Assembly: GCA_001775395.1 (NCBI GenBank)
Contig: MEWP01000167.1
Coordinates: forward strand, 1 to 48,827
Origin: a candidate division Zixibacteria bacterium RBG_16_53_22
GTDB taxonomy: Bacteria; Zixibacteria; MSB-5A5; UBA10806
DNA: 48,827 nt
Direction of reading: 5' to 3'
Shown: piece after piece, positions 40,630 to 48,406 of the stretch
Position numbering within the stretch: the stretch's first letter is position 1
Layout: the number at the start of each line of letters is the position of its first letter
Position numbers and translations under genes: made by a program
The notes under the pieces: generated by a model
What the model was told of the DNA's origin: nothing
The model's database searches: none
What the model saw: the letters and a program-made list of their open reading frames with translations, nothing else

Positions 40630-40799
40630 TGGATTGGTTCGAGAAGATGATTCTTATCATGGCGGCCCTTTTCTGGGCGGGGCTCGTCACCCTCCTGTTA
40701 TCCCCAATCGCCGGAGGACTGATGCTCATAGCTCACTCGATAATTCTCACGTCGGCATCTATCTATTATGCACGGAGGCGATATTATGACGAAATCTAA
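40629..40799 (+). CDS. Two-span small membrane protein
   Basis: A 56-aa protein, one-base stop/start overlap with the preceding gene. Residues 7-48 contain two membrane helices (LIMAALFWAGLVTLLLSPIA and LMLIAHSIILTSASIYY), and the C-terminus is basic (ARRRYYDEI). Function unknown. Confidence 0.65.
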   Translation: MDWFEKMILIMAALFWAGLVTLLLSPIAGGLMLIAHSIILTSASIYYARRRYYDEI

Positions 40800-41004
40800 G
40801 GCCCATTGCCGTCATCACATCAGCGACTGCGCCTGCAAGGTGAGCCCCAATCTCGTCCCGGACGAGGACTGCGAACATTGCCCCATACCCAAGCTGGAAA
40901 ACGCATGGAAAAAACTGAAGTCCGAAGCCGCCTCCAACGGGGACGTCCCGTTCTGCCGTGGATGGCTCCAAATGAAAATCAAGGCCATCGAAGAAGGAGA
41001 ATGA
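40786..41004 (+). CDS. Small Cys/His-rich protein
   Basis: A 72-aa protein starting MTKSKAHCRHH after GGAGGCGATATT. Cys and His residues cluster in the first 35 positions (CRHHISDCACK, CEHCP), likely binding zinc. It overlaps the previous gene by 14 bases. Function unknown. Confidence 0.65.
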   Translation: MTKSKAHCRHHISDCACKVSPNLVPDEDCEHCPIPKLENAWKKLKSEAASNGDVPFCRGWLQMKIKAIEEGE

Positions 41005-41132
41005 ACATGCCGGTCGTCGATGCGGTAAAGTGCCGGTGCGAGGTCCCGCAACCGACCGGGCCATTCGTGTGCGGCATGAGAAAATGTAAGAAATGCGGGA
41101 AGGTCGCCAACTGGCGAAAGTTCGAAAACTGA
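41001..41132 (+). CDS. Tiny zinc ribbon protein
   Basis: A 43-aa protein with CRCE and CKKCGK plus an extra Cys between them. It starts in an ATGA overlap. The pattern is a compact zinc site; function unknown. Confidence 0.6.
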   Translation: MNMPVVDAVKCRCEVPQPTGPFVCGMRKCKKCGKVANWRKFEN

Positions 41133-41141
41133 AGGTGATGG

Positions 41142-41300
41142 ATGATGGCAGTGTACTCGATATCAACCAACGACCCACAACAAAAGGATATGCTGGAAAT
41201 AGAAGGTCATGCCAACATGGTCAAGTGGATAAGTATTTATTTGGCTCATGGTCTGATAGTGACCGTTCGGAAAATCAGTGGTAAGCACAGGAGGAATTAA
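41142..41300 (+). CDS. Small hypothetical protein
   Basis: A 52-aa protein from ATG 41142 (or 41145) after GAAGGTG. It contains a helix near NMVKWISIYLAHG and a basic end (GKHRRN). Its 3' end carries the GGAGGAATTAAA ribosome binding site of the next gene. Function unknown. Confidence 0.5.
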   Translation: MMAVYSISTNDPQQKDMLEIEGHANMVKWISIYLAHGLIVTVRKISGKHRRN

Positions 41301-41301
41301 A

Positions 41302-41931
41302 ATGGACAGGATGACGGATGAACTAAAGGCGGAGATAGAGAAGATACGTAAAGATTGGGGTCCGTATGATGCTACACGTCATTCATTTTGTGGGGGTAGT
41401 GTGGAAATACTACTCAAAGAAATCGACGCCCTCACCCAGAAGGTCAGGTCCGCCGAGGAACAACTCCAAAAAATGACAACAGCGCATGGATTACTGAATA
41501 CACAAGGACTTGCACAATGGGATGAACTCCAAGCCGAGATAAAGAAGGTCGCCACCCTCGAAGCCGAGCTACAGAAGAAGGACGCCAAGATAGAGATTAT
41601 GTGGAAATATCTGAATGATTATGTGTCGCACAAAGTTCTATGGCAAATGGCCGATGAAATACAGAAGGACGCCCCCGACCCAGCACCCAAGAAGCCCCAC
41701 GTTCTTAATCAAGATTCGGATAGCCCAATTTACGATGACGGTGAACTTGTTATTGAGAAGCCCGACGACAAGTCCATCTTCGATGTTATTGACAATCCAG
41801 ACACCGAATATATAATCAAAACCGCCAAGTGCTCTGAATGTGCGGGTCTGGGATTACCTCCCGTGTTCCCCGGCTCGGAGCGACGGCGGTGTAACACTTG
41901 CGGGAGCACTGGAAAGAAGCCCGATGAGTAA
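41302..41931 (+). CDS. Coiled-coil protein with DnaJ-type zinc motif
   Basis: A 209-aa protein. Residues about 1-115 are mainly coiled coil (VRSAEEQLQKMTTA, LEAELQKKDAKIE). The C-terminus carries CSECAGLG and CNTCGSTG, the repeat seen in DnaJ zinc fingers, separated by about 16 residues. A very good ribosome binding site (GGAGGAATTAAA) precedes it. A chaperone-like or adaptor role is possible; it has no J domain. Confidence 0.7.
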   Translation: MDRMTDELKAEIEKIRKDWGPYDATRHSFCGGSVEILLKEIDALTQKVRSAEEQLQKMTTAHGLLNTQGLAQWDELQAEIKKVATLEAELQKKDAKIEIMWKYLNDYVSHKVLWQMADEIQKDAPDPAPKKPHVLNQDSDSPIYDDGELVIEKPDDKSIFDVIDNPDTEYIIKTAKCSECAGLGLPPVFPGSERRRCNTCGSTGKKPDE

Positions 41932-41960
41932 ACGTCACGGACGACATGGAGGGATGAACG

Positions 41961-42152
41961 ATGGACGAGGATTACGCAACAATCGAGGTCATAATCAAGG
42001 ATAGTGGGGCGGTTTACCTAAAAGCGATGGGCCGAACCCTTGAGCATTGTGACAGCATCGACGACGCTCTGAAGGCTTTAGAACGACGCTTGATGTGGAT
42101 TCGTAATGATATGCACTTCGAGAGCGAACACGACTCGATGGAAGGACCTTAA
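41961..42152 (+). CDS. Small acidic protein
   Basis: A 63-aa protein with a beta-beta-alpha pattern (ATIEVIIKDSGAVYLKAMG then a helix). GGAGGGATGAACG precedes the start. It resembles small phage proteins of unknown role. Confidence 0.6.
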   Translation: MDEDYATIEVIIKDSGAVYLKAMGRTLEHCDSIDDALKALERRLMWIRNDMHFESEHDSMEGP

Positions 42153-42188
42153 TCTAATGAAATAAGACATTTGATGGGAGGAATAACA

Positions 42189-42566
42189 ATGGCGACAGAA
42201 CATGGCATGGTGAAAAATCTATCGGAGCAAGAGATGTACGAGATGGGCTTAGTCGCCCTGAAAGAACACATCGAAGAAACCTTGGTCCGAGTGATGAAAA
42301 GCCGGAAGGAACACAACGGCAACTTCAAGTACATCGAGGGAGAGGATTTCATGAGGGAACGCCGAATCGCTAACACCCTTCAAATCATCCTGTCACATAT
42401 GGACTTGAAATTACGGAAAAGACAGTTGGTGGTAGGGGAGTGCGGAGCGATATGTGTTGCTTGCACCGCCCGTCGATTTAACATGAACTCCAAGAAGGCT
42501 CCCGACCATTGGGCCAATGAGGAGAAAGAAGGCTGGATGTGTCAAGTCGAATGCGAATGCAAATGA
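42189..42566 (+). CDS. Helical protein with C-terminal cysteines
   Basis: A 125-aa protein starting MATEHGMVKN behind GGGAGGAATAACA. Mostly helical, with cysteines near the end (CGAICVACTARR and CQVECECK) that may bind zinc. No family recognised. Confidence 0.65.
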   Translation: MATEHGMVKNLSEQEMYEMGLVALKEHIEETLVRVMKSRKEHNGNFKYIEGEDFMRERRIANTLQIILSHMDLKLRKRQLVVGECGAICVACTARRFNMNSKKAPDHWANEEKEGWMCQVECECK

Positions 42567-42588
42567 CCTAAAGAATGGAGAGATGGAC

Positions 42589-42801
42589 ATGAACAAGAAG
42601 GACGAAGGCCCGATGGAGTTCACGGTCAATCTGTCGTGGGTCCTGAACAACATGGCCGATAAGAACGACAACTCATTACGAGAGGCTTTGGGCCAGGAAC
42701 GGTTCGAGGAGGTCTACAAAGATGTAGCCTCTGGAAAAATCCCCATCATGGTCCAAGAATGGCTTGCCATGAAATTCGTAACGATAATGGTCAAGAAGTA
42801 A
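42589..42801 (+). CDS. Small hypothetical protein
   Basis: A 70-aa helical protein starting MNKKDEGPMEF; GGAGAG lies 6 bases before ATG 42589. No recognised motif. Confidence 0.6.
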   Translation: MNKKDEGPMEFTVNLSWVLNNMADKNDNSLREALGQERFEEVYKDVASGKIPIMVQEWLAMKFVTIMVKK

Positions 42802-42829
42802 ACGTCTTAAAGACATTGGAGATGGAAAT

Positions 42830-43018
42830 ATGACTGAACCTTCGTTTGCTATGCACGGTCGCAAAGCTCGTATCGAATACCTCGAAAAAAGAAATCACGA
42901 ACTCGAATGTGCAATGACCGAGATAATGATAATATGCGAACGGATGATAAAACTAAAACAGAAAAAGGTGCATCGAGGATACGCCGATGGCAAAAATATC
43001 TTCGAGAAGAATAAATGA
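42830..43018 (+). CDS. Small coiled-coil protein
   Basis: A 62-aa basic protein with a central coiled coil (KARIEYLEKRNHELECAM). GGAGATGGAAAT precedes the ATG. Function unknown. Confidence 0.6.
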   Translation: MTEPSFAMHGRKARIEYLEKRNHELECAMTEIMIICERMIKLKQKKVHRGYADGKNIFEKNK

Positions 43019-43040
43019 CCGTTAAGGAGGGTGACCGGAT

Positions 43041-43142
43041 ATGAATGAAGTGAATAGGAACCTCTGCTTTGCCATATTTGGATTTCTTATAGGGTTCATC
43101 TGTGGGATGCCTTGGGGAATAATAATAGGGATTGGGAGATGA
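43041..43142 (+). CDS. Tiny single-pass membrane protein
   Basis: A 33-aa peptide starting MNEVNRN with a Gly-rich membrane helix (FAIFGFLIGFICGMPWGIII). AAGGAGGGTGACCGGAT gives a strong ribosome binding site. Function unknown. Confidence 0.5.
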   Translation: MNEVNRNLCFAIFGFLIGFICGMPWGIIIGIGR

Positions 43143-43185
43143 ATGTCTGCGTTGAGGAGTTCGATAGATGAGGGGAGATAGTAAT

Positions 43186-43926
43186 ATGATGGATAATACA
43201 AGCATGTTATATTGGTATCCGAAGATAAAGAAGTTGACCATACCCCAGCCGTGGACCGGGGTGGTGAAGTGCAAGACCAACATAACTGAAACCCTATCAA
43301 ACACCAATGCTGATTTCTTATCCGAGAAGGCCATCGGGGAAAACATCGACATCGCTGCCGTTGAAAAACTATGCGAGCGGCTGGGATATCCGGTGTTCAT
43401 GAGGTCCGATTACACGAGTCATAAACATAATTGGAAGAAGTCCTGCTTTGTCACCAAGAAAAAGGACATCATCCCCCACCTTCAAGATATCGCGCACTTC
43501 TCCGTCTGTGCCGACATATTCACGGGCATCCCCTTCACCGCCGTTATGATACGGCAATATATCAAAATGGCATCGTTATTCACAGCGTTTCATGGAGCCA
43601 TGCCCGTCAATCCCGAGTGGAGATTTTTCATTCATGATGGCAAAATCGTCTGCTCTCATTGGTACTGGATAGAGGACGCAATCCGAAATCCATCGAAGGA
43701 AAACTGGAAGGCACTCATGAATACGGCCCGGTCATTAACGATGGTTGATGGCGGGTTCACAACGCTGACAGGATATGCTAAGATGGTCGCAAAGGTTCTA
43801 AAGGGGTCGTGGTCGATAGACTTCTGCCTCGGAGCCAACGATGTGTGGTATCTGATAGACATGGCCGAGAGTTTCAAGTCTTGGCATCCTGAAGATTGTC
43901 CCAATCACAAAATAATTAAGAGATGA
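43186..43926 (+). CDS. ATP-grasp-like protein (R2K/phage type)
   Basis: A 246-aa protein; ATG 43186 lies 8 bases after GGGGAG. Features fit the ATP-grasp proteins found in phages: a Lys-containing middle (KKSCFVTKKKDI), PEWRFFIHDGKIVCSHWYW, and a final metal-binding strand WSIDFCLGANDVWYLIDMAE. Such enzymes ligate amino acids or peptides using ATP. The closest relatives are probably those of unknown substrate in phages. It overlaps the methyltransferase gene by ATGA. Confidence 0.7.
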   Translation: MMDNTSMLYWYPKIKKLTIPQPWTGVVKCKTNITETLSNTNADFLSEKAIGENIDIAAVEKLCERLGYPVFMRSDYTSHKHNWKKSCFVTKKKDIIPHLQDIAHFSVCADIFTGIPFTAVMIRQYIKMASLFTAFHGAMPVNPEWRFFIHDGKIVCSHWYWIEDAIRNPSKENWKALMNTARSLTMVDGGFTTLTGYAKMVAKVLKGSWSIDFCLGANDVWYLIDMAESFKSWHPEDCPNHKIIKR

Positions 43927-44594
43927 CATTCATGGAATTACCGTCGTGGTGGCCGTCAAAAAAACCCTATCAAATCAGGGATTGCATAGAAGGCATGAGT
44001 GAAATCCCTGACAAGTCCGTGGACCTTATTGCGACTGACCCGCCATACGGGGTCGGACTGGAATACGGTGATACCTACGAGGACAACGAGGAGAACTGGT
44101 ATAACCTTATGGATATGTTCATCCCCGAGGCCCGTCGAGTATCGAATATGGTTGTCTTCCCGGCATGTCAGTTCAATCGATGGAAATATTACTTTGACAA
44201 CTTCCCTCCTAACTGGATGATATGCTGGTATAAGGGGTCTCCGGGGACACGGAGCTTCATCGGGTTCAACGATTGGGAGGCCATAGTGGTCTACGGGAAG
44301 AACGAAGGGGTCCAGATGCACGATTATTTCTATTGTCAACCCCAAGCGTTCGATAACGGTCATCCGTGCCCCAAGCCCGTCGGTTGGTACGAATGGCTCA
44401 TCTCACGAATGACAAAGCCCGGTGGCATCGTTCTAGACCCGTTCTTGGGGTCGGGGACGAACATACTCGCATGTCGGAGGACTGGACGGATAGGGCTGGG
44501 CTTCGAAATAAATCCCGAGTACGAACCCATAATCAAGAAACGCTACATGGAGAACATACCGAGCTTAGACATATTCGAAAAAAAAGAGGTGTGA
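43923..44594 (+). CDS. DNA methyltransferase (beta-class N6-adenine/N4-cytosine)
   Basis: A 223-aa protein. The catalytic motif IV TDPPYG (residues 38-43) precedes the SAM-binding motif I DPFLGSGT (172-179), the beta-class order. HPCPKPVGWYEWLI before motif I is typical. The family modifies adenine N6 or cytosine N4. It lacks a partner restriction enzyme nearby, so it is an orphan methyltransferase likely used against host restriction. Its target is not given by the sequence; GATC is unlikely because none exists here. Confidence 0.88.
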   Translation: MTFMELPSWWPSKKPYQIRDCIEGMSEIPDKSVDLIATDPPYGVGLEYGDTYEDNEENWYNLMDMFIPEARRVSNMVVFPACQFNRWKYYFDNFPPNWMICWYKGSPGTRSFIGFNDWEAIVVYGKNEGVQMHDYFYCQPQAFDNGHPCPKPVGWYEWLISRMTKPGGIVLDPFLGSGTNILACRRTGRIGLGFEINPEYEPIIKKRYMENIPSLDIFEKKEV

Positions 44595-44672
44595 ATGGTG
44601 AAGTTGCCGGAATGGTGGAGCTCGGACAAACCCTATATCATACCAGACATCGATAGCTACGGTGTCAAGTAA
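44595..44672 (+). pseudogene. Remnant of a second methyltransferase N-terminus
   Basis: A 25-codon frame reading MVKLPEWWSSDKPYIIPDID resembles the N-terminus of the gene just upstream (MELPSWWPSKKPYQIRDCIE): LPxWWxSxKPYxI is shared. It ends at TAA and overlaps the HerA 3' end by 8 bases. It is probably what is left of a tandem or replaced methyltransferase, cut at a recombination junction. It could also be a real short peptide. Confidence 0.5.
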
Positions 44673-46047
44673 TCTTCTGGCCCCCGCCGTGCTTGCTCTC
44701 CCTCGGTCTTATCTCGATGGTCACCGGATGGGGGAGGCCAATCGTCGATACGACGGCCACACCTATCGGCAGGCGTTGGATGTCCTCGGCCATTGATGCC
44801 GTGAACCCTTCGAGGGATTCAATGACCGCCTGTATGTCCTCGGAGTTCGTGAGCTTGTGGATAAAATGGGTCCCACACTGGGCGAGGACGGACTTGGACA
44901 CGCGGGCGGTCCTCTGGGACACCACGCATAGCCCGACGCCGAACTTCCTCCCCTCGGACGCTATTGCATAGATGGGCTTCGAGGCGATGGTCTTCGAGTT
45001 CTCAGGGATGAAGTTGTGCGCCTCCTCGATGATGAAAAAGCATGGAGGGACCCGACCGACCTTGGCCTCCTCGAACACCCGCTTCGCAATCTTGGCGACA
45101 CAAAAATGCTGGACCTCCTCTGGAGCCCCCTTCAGGTTGATGATTGTCATCCCCGGCCCAACGATGTGCCGAAGCTTCGTCGGTATATCCTGAAAGATGT
45201 CGAGGGTTCTAATGCGTTGGACCTCACGGATGAGACGATATTTAGCGGGCGACCGTTCCTTCCCTATATAATCGCAAATGCGGTCGATTGTCGGCTCCCG
45301 GTGCATCCTCGTGACCATATACATAGCCCGTTCGAGGATGTTTTTCTGGGCCTCGCTATCCCCGATGGTGGTTAATGATATGATGTCCTCTACGTCGAGG
45401 TTTCGTTCATCGAAGCGGAGAGGAGTTGCCGACGGATTGACCGCCGTGTCCGGGGAGAACTCTCGGATGTAATCAACATAGCCCCGAGGCAGGACCCCGA
45501 ACTTCCTCATGCGGGCGATGTCGTTGGGATTGTCGTTCTGATAAACGGTCTGGATGTATTCTCCGTGGGGGTCTATGACGATGATGGGCATCCCCCTCTT
45601 GATAATCTCTTCGCACATGACCCCGACGGTATAGGACTTTCCTCCGCCCGTTTTTGCAATGACGGCCACATGCTGAGTTAATAATGGACGATAATCAATC
45701 CATACCTTCAGGTGGTGCTTGTATAGAAGCCCCATGTAGAGCCCGGTCTTGGACCGGGCCGCAACCCCGAGGACATCACGGATGAGGGTAATAGAAGCAT
45801 ATGCTATCTCAGCGTCGATATCGGGCGGGGTTTCGACCCGGAAAGACCCGCCCCTCCTATCGGAATGACCGAGAAGGGCGGCATCTGCCGTTTCACTGTC
45901 TGCGGTCCTCGATAGGTGTGTTATCTGGGCAAGGACCGGCCCGTGAGGATGTTTCAGTTCGATATACGCCCCTTGTCGGACACTCGTATCGAAGATTTTG
46001 ATTTTTGCCGTTCGGGTCGTTGCTGAGCTGACTTGGCCGAGTGACAT
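44665..46047 (-). CDS. herA: HerA-family hexameric DNA ATPase
   Basis: A 460-aa protein. The N-terminal 90 residues fit the HAS barrel of HerA. Walker A AKTGGGKSYT (131-140), IVIDPHGEY, Walker B CFFIIEEAHNF (336-346) and VSQRTARVSKSVLAQC with an Arg finger are all present. HerA translocates DNA and usually pairs with the nuclease NurA, which is absent here. In viruses with jelly-roll capsids, HerA/FtsK-type ATPases package DNA, so this is the best packaging candidate; cellular-type end resection is the alternative. GAGGTTGAAAA precedes ATG 46047. Confidence 0.88.
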   Translation of the reverse strand: MSLGQVSSATTRTAKIKIFDTSVRQGAYIELKHPHGPVLAQITHLSRTADSETADAALLGHSDRRGGSFRVETPPDIDAEIAYASITLIRDVLGVAARSKTGLYMGLLYKHHLKVWIDYRPLLTQHVAVIAKTGGGKSYTVGVMCEEIIKRGMPIIVIDPHGEYIQTVYQNDNPNDIARMRKFGVLPRGYVDYIREFSPDTAVNPSATPLRFDERNLDVEDIISLTTIGDSEAQKNILERAMYMVTRMHREPTIDRICDYIGKERSPAKYRLIREVQRIRTLDIFQDIPTKLRHIVGPGMTIINLKGAPEEVQHFCVAKIAKRVFEEAKVGRVPPCFFIIEEAHNFIPENSKTIASKPIYAIASEGRKFGVGLCVVSQRTARVSKSVLAQCGTHFIHKLTNSEDIQAVIESLEGFTASMAEDIQRLPIGVAVVSTIGLPHPVTIEIRPRESKHGGGQKIT

Positions 46048-46214
46048 TTTTCAACCTCAAATTTTCTGACAGGTGTGCGCTCGATTATTACCTTATTACC
46101 GTCCATAGATATTTGGACATTGTGGTCCTCATCCCATCCGAGAATTTCTGCGATTTGCGACGGTATGGACACATACAATGTGTGATGGACCTTCACGATG
46201 CGCCGAATAATCAT
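45954..46214 (-). CDS. SpoVT/AbrB-type regulator upstream of HerA
   Basis: An 86-aa protein whose first 45 residues are a clear SpoVT/AbrB domain: IVKVHHTLYVSIPSQIAEIL, a GWDEDHNVQISMD turn and VIIERT. The C-terminal basic tail runs 94 bases into the HerA gene in another frame, an unusually long overlap here. A palindrome TTTAAACA-CC-TGTTTAAA covers its start and TATA area, so autoregulation is likely. It is co-transcribed with HerA. Confidence 0.78.
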   Translation of the reverse strand: MIIRRIVKVHHTLYVSIPSQIAEILGWDEDHNVQISMDGNKVIIERTPVRKFEVEKCHSAKSAQQRPERQKSKSSIRVSDKGRISN

Positions 46215-46248
46215 TTAAACACCTGTTTAAACATAGGTATAAATACCC
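46214..46248. promoter_or_regulatory. Palindromic operator and divergent TATA box
   Basis: TTTAAACA (46214-46221), CC, TGTTTAAA (46224-46231) form a perfect palindrome directly at the AbrB start codon. Next to it, GGTATAAATACC (near 46236-46247) is itself symmetrical and could serve as TATA for both the AbrB/HerA operon and the plus-strand zinc gene. TTTAAAC sites also stand before the AbrB gene at 27.2 kb. Confidence 0.65.
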
Positions 46249-46282
46249 AACATGATATACCTTTCGATGGGAAGTGATTACG

Positions 46283-46531
46283 ATGGGAAAGGACAAGAAC
46301 GATGACGATGAGGACACCCTGAGATGTACGAACTGCGGCGATGTTTTCGAGAACACGGCCAACCTCCGACGCCTGAAGAACAAGACCGGGAAGTTCATAT
46401 GCCCAGACTGCCTCGCTGAGGCCCACGGCAAGGCAGACGAAGACGAGGGGGAAGAGGAAGAGGAAGAGGAGGAGGAGGAAGAGGCCGAGGAGCCGGAGCC
46501 CGAAGACGAGAAGCCCAAGAAGAAGAAGTAG
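46283..46531 (+). CDS. Zinc ribbon protein with poly-acidic tail
   Basis: An 82-aa protein starting MGKDKNDDDED (ATG 46283 after GGGAAGTGATT). CTNCG and CPDCL form a zinc ribbon. From about residue 52 comes an almost pure Glu run of about 20 residues, then a Lys end (KPKKKK). Acidic tails of this type can mimic DNA or bind basic proteins. It is the first gene of the right-hand operon. Confidence 0.75.
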   Translation: MGKDKNDDDEDTLRCTNCGDVFENTANLRRLKNKTGKFICPDCLAEAHGKADEDEGEEEEEEEEEEEAEEPEPEDEKPKKKK

Positions 46532-46593
46532 ACCATTGGCAGGGAGCGAATGAAAATCATTCTCCCCGCCCGTATCCATTTGGAGGTCGTAGT

Positions 46594-47430
46594 ATGTGTG
46601 AGGACCATTCGCACTGGTGTTCTAACTGTGGCGGGACCGTCGATGAGAAAGAAGCCGTATTCCTCGATTTCTGGATTGACCCGAAGACCGGGGACGCCCA
46701 CAACCAACGCTCGATAATCTGCGCCCGTTGCCTCTCCGACCCCCGACTGAAGGAAGTTATCACGACCATCGAGGAGATATCCAAGGCCGAGGCCCCGATG
46801 GTCAAGAAGGAGAAACGGGGGAAGAACGAAGCGGGTTGTTCCCGCTGTGGCAAGAAGCTTACTGACGAGACGCCGACGGTGGCCCTGACGATGGCGTGGG
46901 ATGTGGCTGCCAAGAGGTTCGACGAAGGCAAATTCGTCATGTGCAAGGACTGTTACAACACCGACCCAAAGACGAGGATGGCATGGCAACTCCTCGCCAA
47001 GCTCGGGAAGAACCCGACGTTCTCCCTGAAGATGGCGTGTGGTTCGTCGAAGAAATGCGCGACCTTCAAGAAGAGCAAGAACCCCGCGTTCAACTGCGCC
47101 AACATTAGTGCTGTTGCCCACATATCGCTGAAGGGCCAGAAGATATTGATGGTCTGCAACCGGGCTCATCCGAAGAGATGGACCGTCCAGCAGGCCGACC
47201 CGCATCTCCACCCGCCGAAGATATCAGCGAAGGTCATGTCCAACGCCTCCGTAACGAAGTCGATGGCGAACCCGTCCGAAATCGGGAAGCTCGCCAAGAA
47301 GCTGAAAGCCGCCGTAAAGACGATGGAAAAGGCGGCCAATAGGTCGAAGGACCCCATTCAGAAGCAGTACCTGTTGGGTCAGGTGACGCTCCTGAAGGCG
47401 ATGATAGGACCGATAGTGGCGCACTCGTGA
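46594..47430 (+). CDS. Multi-zinc-finger protein
   Basis: A 278-aa protein with successive cysteine pairs: CSNCG, CARCL, CSRCG, CKDCY, then single cysteines (residues about 9-170), suggesting two or three zinc ribbons. The C-terminal 90 residues are a basic helical region (KLAKKLKAAVKTMEKAANR). TTTGGAGGTCGTAGT precedes the start. It may bind nucleic acid or act as a scaffold; no family is recognised. Confidence 0.75.
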   Translation: MCEDHSHWCSNCGGTVDEKEAVFLDFWIDPKTGDAHNQRSIICARCLSDPRLKEVITTIEEISKAEAPMVKKEKRGKNEAGCSRCGKKLTDETPTVALTMAWDVAAKRFDEGKFVMCKDCYNTDPKTRMAWQLLAKLGKNPTFSLKMACGSSKKCATFKKSKNPAFNCANISAVAHISLKGQKILMVCNRAHPKRWTVQQADPHLHPPKISAKVMSNASVTKSMANPSEIGKLAKKLKAAVKTMEKAANRSKDPIQKQYLLGQVTLLKAMIGPIVAHS

Positions 47431-47439
47431 GGGTCCGTC

Positions 47440-47883
47440 ATGACGATAAGGATGGGGCGCAGGGCCAAGAAGATTTATCTGTTGGTCAAGGATGGGAGGC
47501 CGCTCATCTTCGAGAGATATCCCGATGTGATAATGCCGTTGGCGTTCTTCACGAAGAAACAGGCCATCGACGCATTGAAAGAAATCGATGACGAAAAGGT
47601 GGGGGTTCTTGAATTTGACATACCTATTCTGTCAAAACAAAAAGCGAAAGAAATTCATAAAAAACTGGAAATGGTTCGATGGGCCAATAAAAGATTGGAA
47701 GATGCATTAAAAAATGCACCAAAAGAAAAGGGTCACATCGTCGCTCACGTCGAGAAATGCCTGATATGCATGGCGTTCTTATGGACCTGTCCGAGATGCG
47801 GGGTGAATCAATGCGATTGTACCGACCCTACTGGCATTCATCGCAAGGCGGCTAAGGCAAAATGGAGGGGGTGTAATAAATGA
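47440..47883 (+). CDS. Hypothetical protein with C-terminal zinc site
   Basis: A 147-aa protein with a basic N-terminus, a helical middle (KAKEIHKKLEMVRWANKRLED) and a Cys-rich end (CLICMAFLWTCPRCGVNQCDC) that likely binds zinc. It overlaps the following gene by 4 bases. Codon use in its middle third (AAA, GAA) is more AT-rich than that of its neighbours. Confidence 0.7.
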   Translation: MTIRMGRRAKKIYLLVKDGRPLIFERYPDVIMPLAFFTKKQAIDALKEIDDEKVGVLEFDIPILSKQKAKEIHKKLEMVRWANKRLEDALKNAPKEKGHIVAHVEKCLICMAFLWTCPRCGVNQCDCTDPTGIHRKAAKAKWRGCNK

Positions 47884-48203
47884 AAAAGGAAGTCACGGAC
47901 GAAGATAGGGCCAACACCGTAAAGGCTGTCGAGAAGTGCGAAACCCTACTTGAGCTCGGGGTCATGGGGTTACCCGGTATGGACCTCGTGAGCGACGTTA
48001 AGAAGGCCAAAGAGCTTATGAGGAACGCCATGTCATGCTTATTTCAAGCCCGTTTTTCCCTCCAAATCCTTCAGGTCGCCCGTGGAGATGACAAGGACAA
48101 ACACATCATGGCCCTCATGTTGGCCGAGGAGTTCTTCACGGAGAAGTACAAGACCGTCTTCGGCGAGTTCGAGGCCGTCATGATGGTCCCGGAGAAGGGA
48201 TGA
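47880..48203 (+). CDS. Helical hypothetical protein
   Basis: A 107-aa almost all-helical protein (TVKAVEKCETLLELGVMG, MALMLAEEFFTEKY), ATGA-coupled on both sides. No motif recognised. Confidence 0.65.
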   Translation: MKKEVTDEDRANTVKAVEKCETLLELGVMGLPGMDLVSDVKKAKELMRNAMSCLFQARFSLQILQVARGDDKDKHIMALMLAEEFFTEKYKTVFGEFEAVMMVPEKG

Positions 48204-48406
48204 ACATGGCCTGGGTCCTCATCGAAACGGACACCGCGATGCAACAACTCCCGTCCATCAAGGAGAAGATAGAACGGATACTCCGAGATAACGGTATGCC
48301 CGTCCGGGTCCTAATCATGGCCCAGAACAACGAACTCCATGTGGTCAGCAAGACAGACAAACAACCAATTCCTATACCGAAGGAGGGATGTGATGAGACG
48401 GATTGA
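48200..48406 (+). CDS. Small hypothetical protein
   Basis: A 68-aa alpha/beta protein (MNMAWVLIETDTAMQQ start, strand VRVLIMAQ). ATGA overlap upstream, and a 14-base overlap with the next gene. Function unknown. Confidence 0.6.
   Translation: MNMAWVLIETDTAMQQLPSIKEKIERILRDNGMPVRVLIMAQNNELHVVSKTDKQPIPIPKEGCDETD

Noticed and set aside
46129-47211. Minus-strand frame of 360 codons with Ser/Leu repeats
   Set aside because: The Ser-rich stretch is the antisense of the Glu-coding tail at about 46440-46490. Genes on the plus strand have CxxC motifs and ribosome binding sites.
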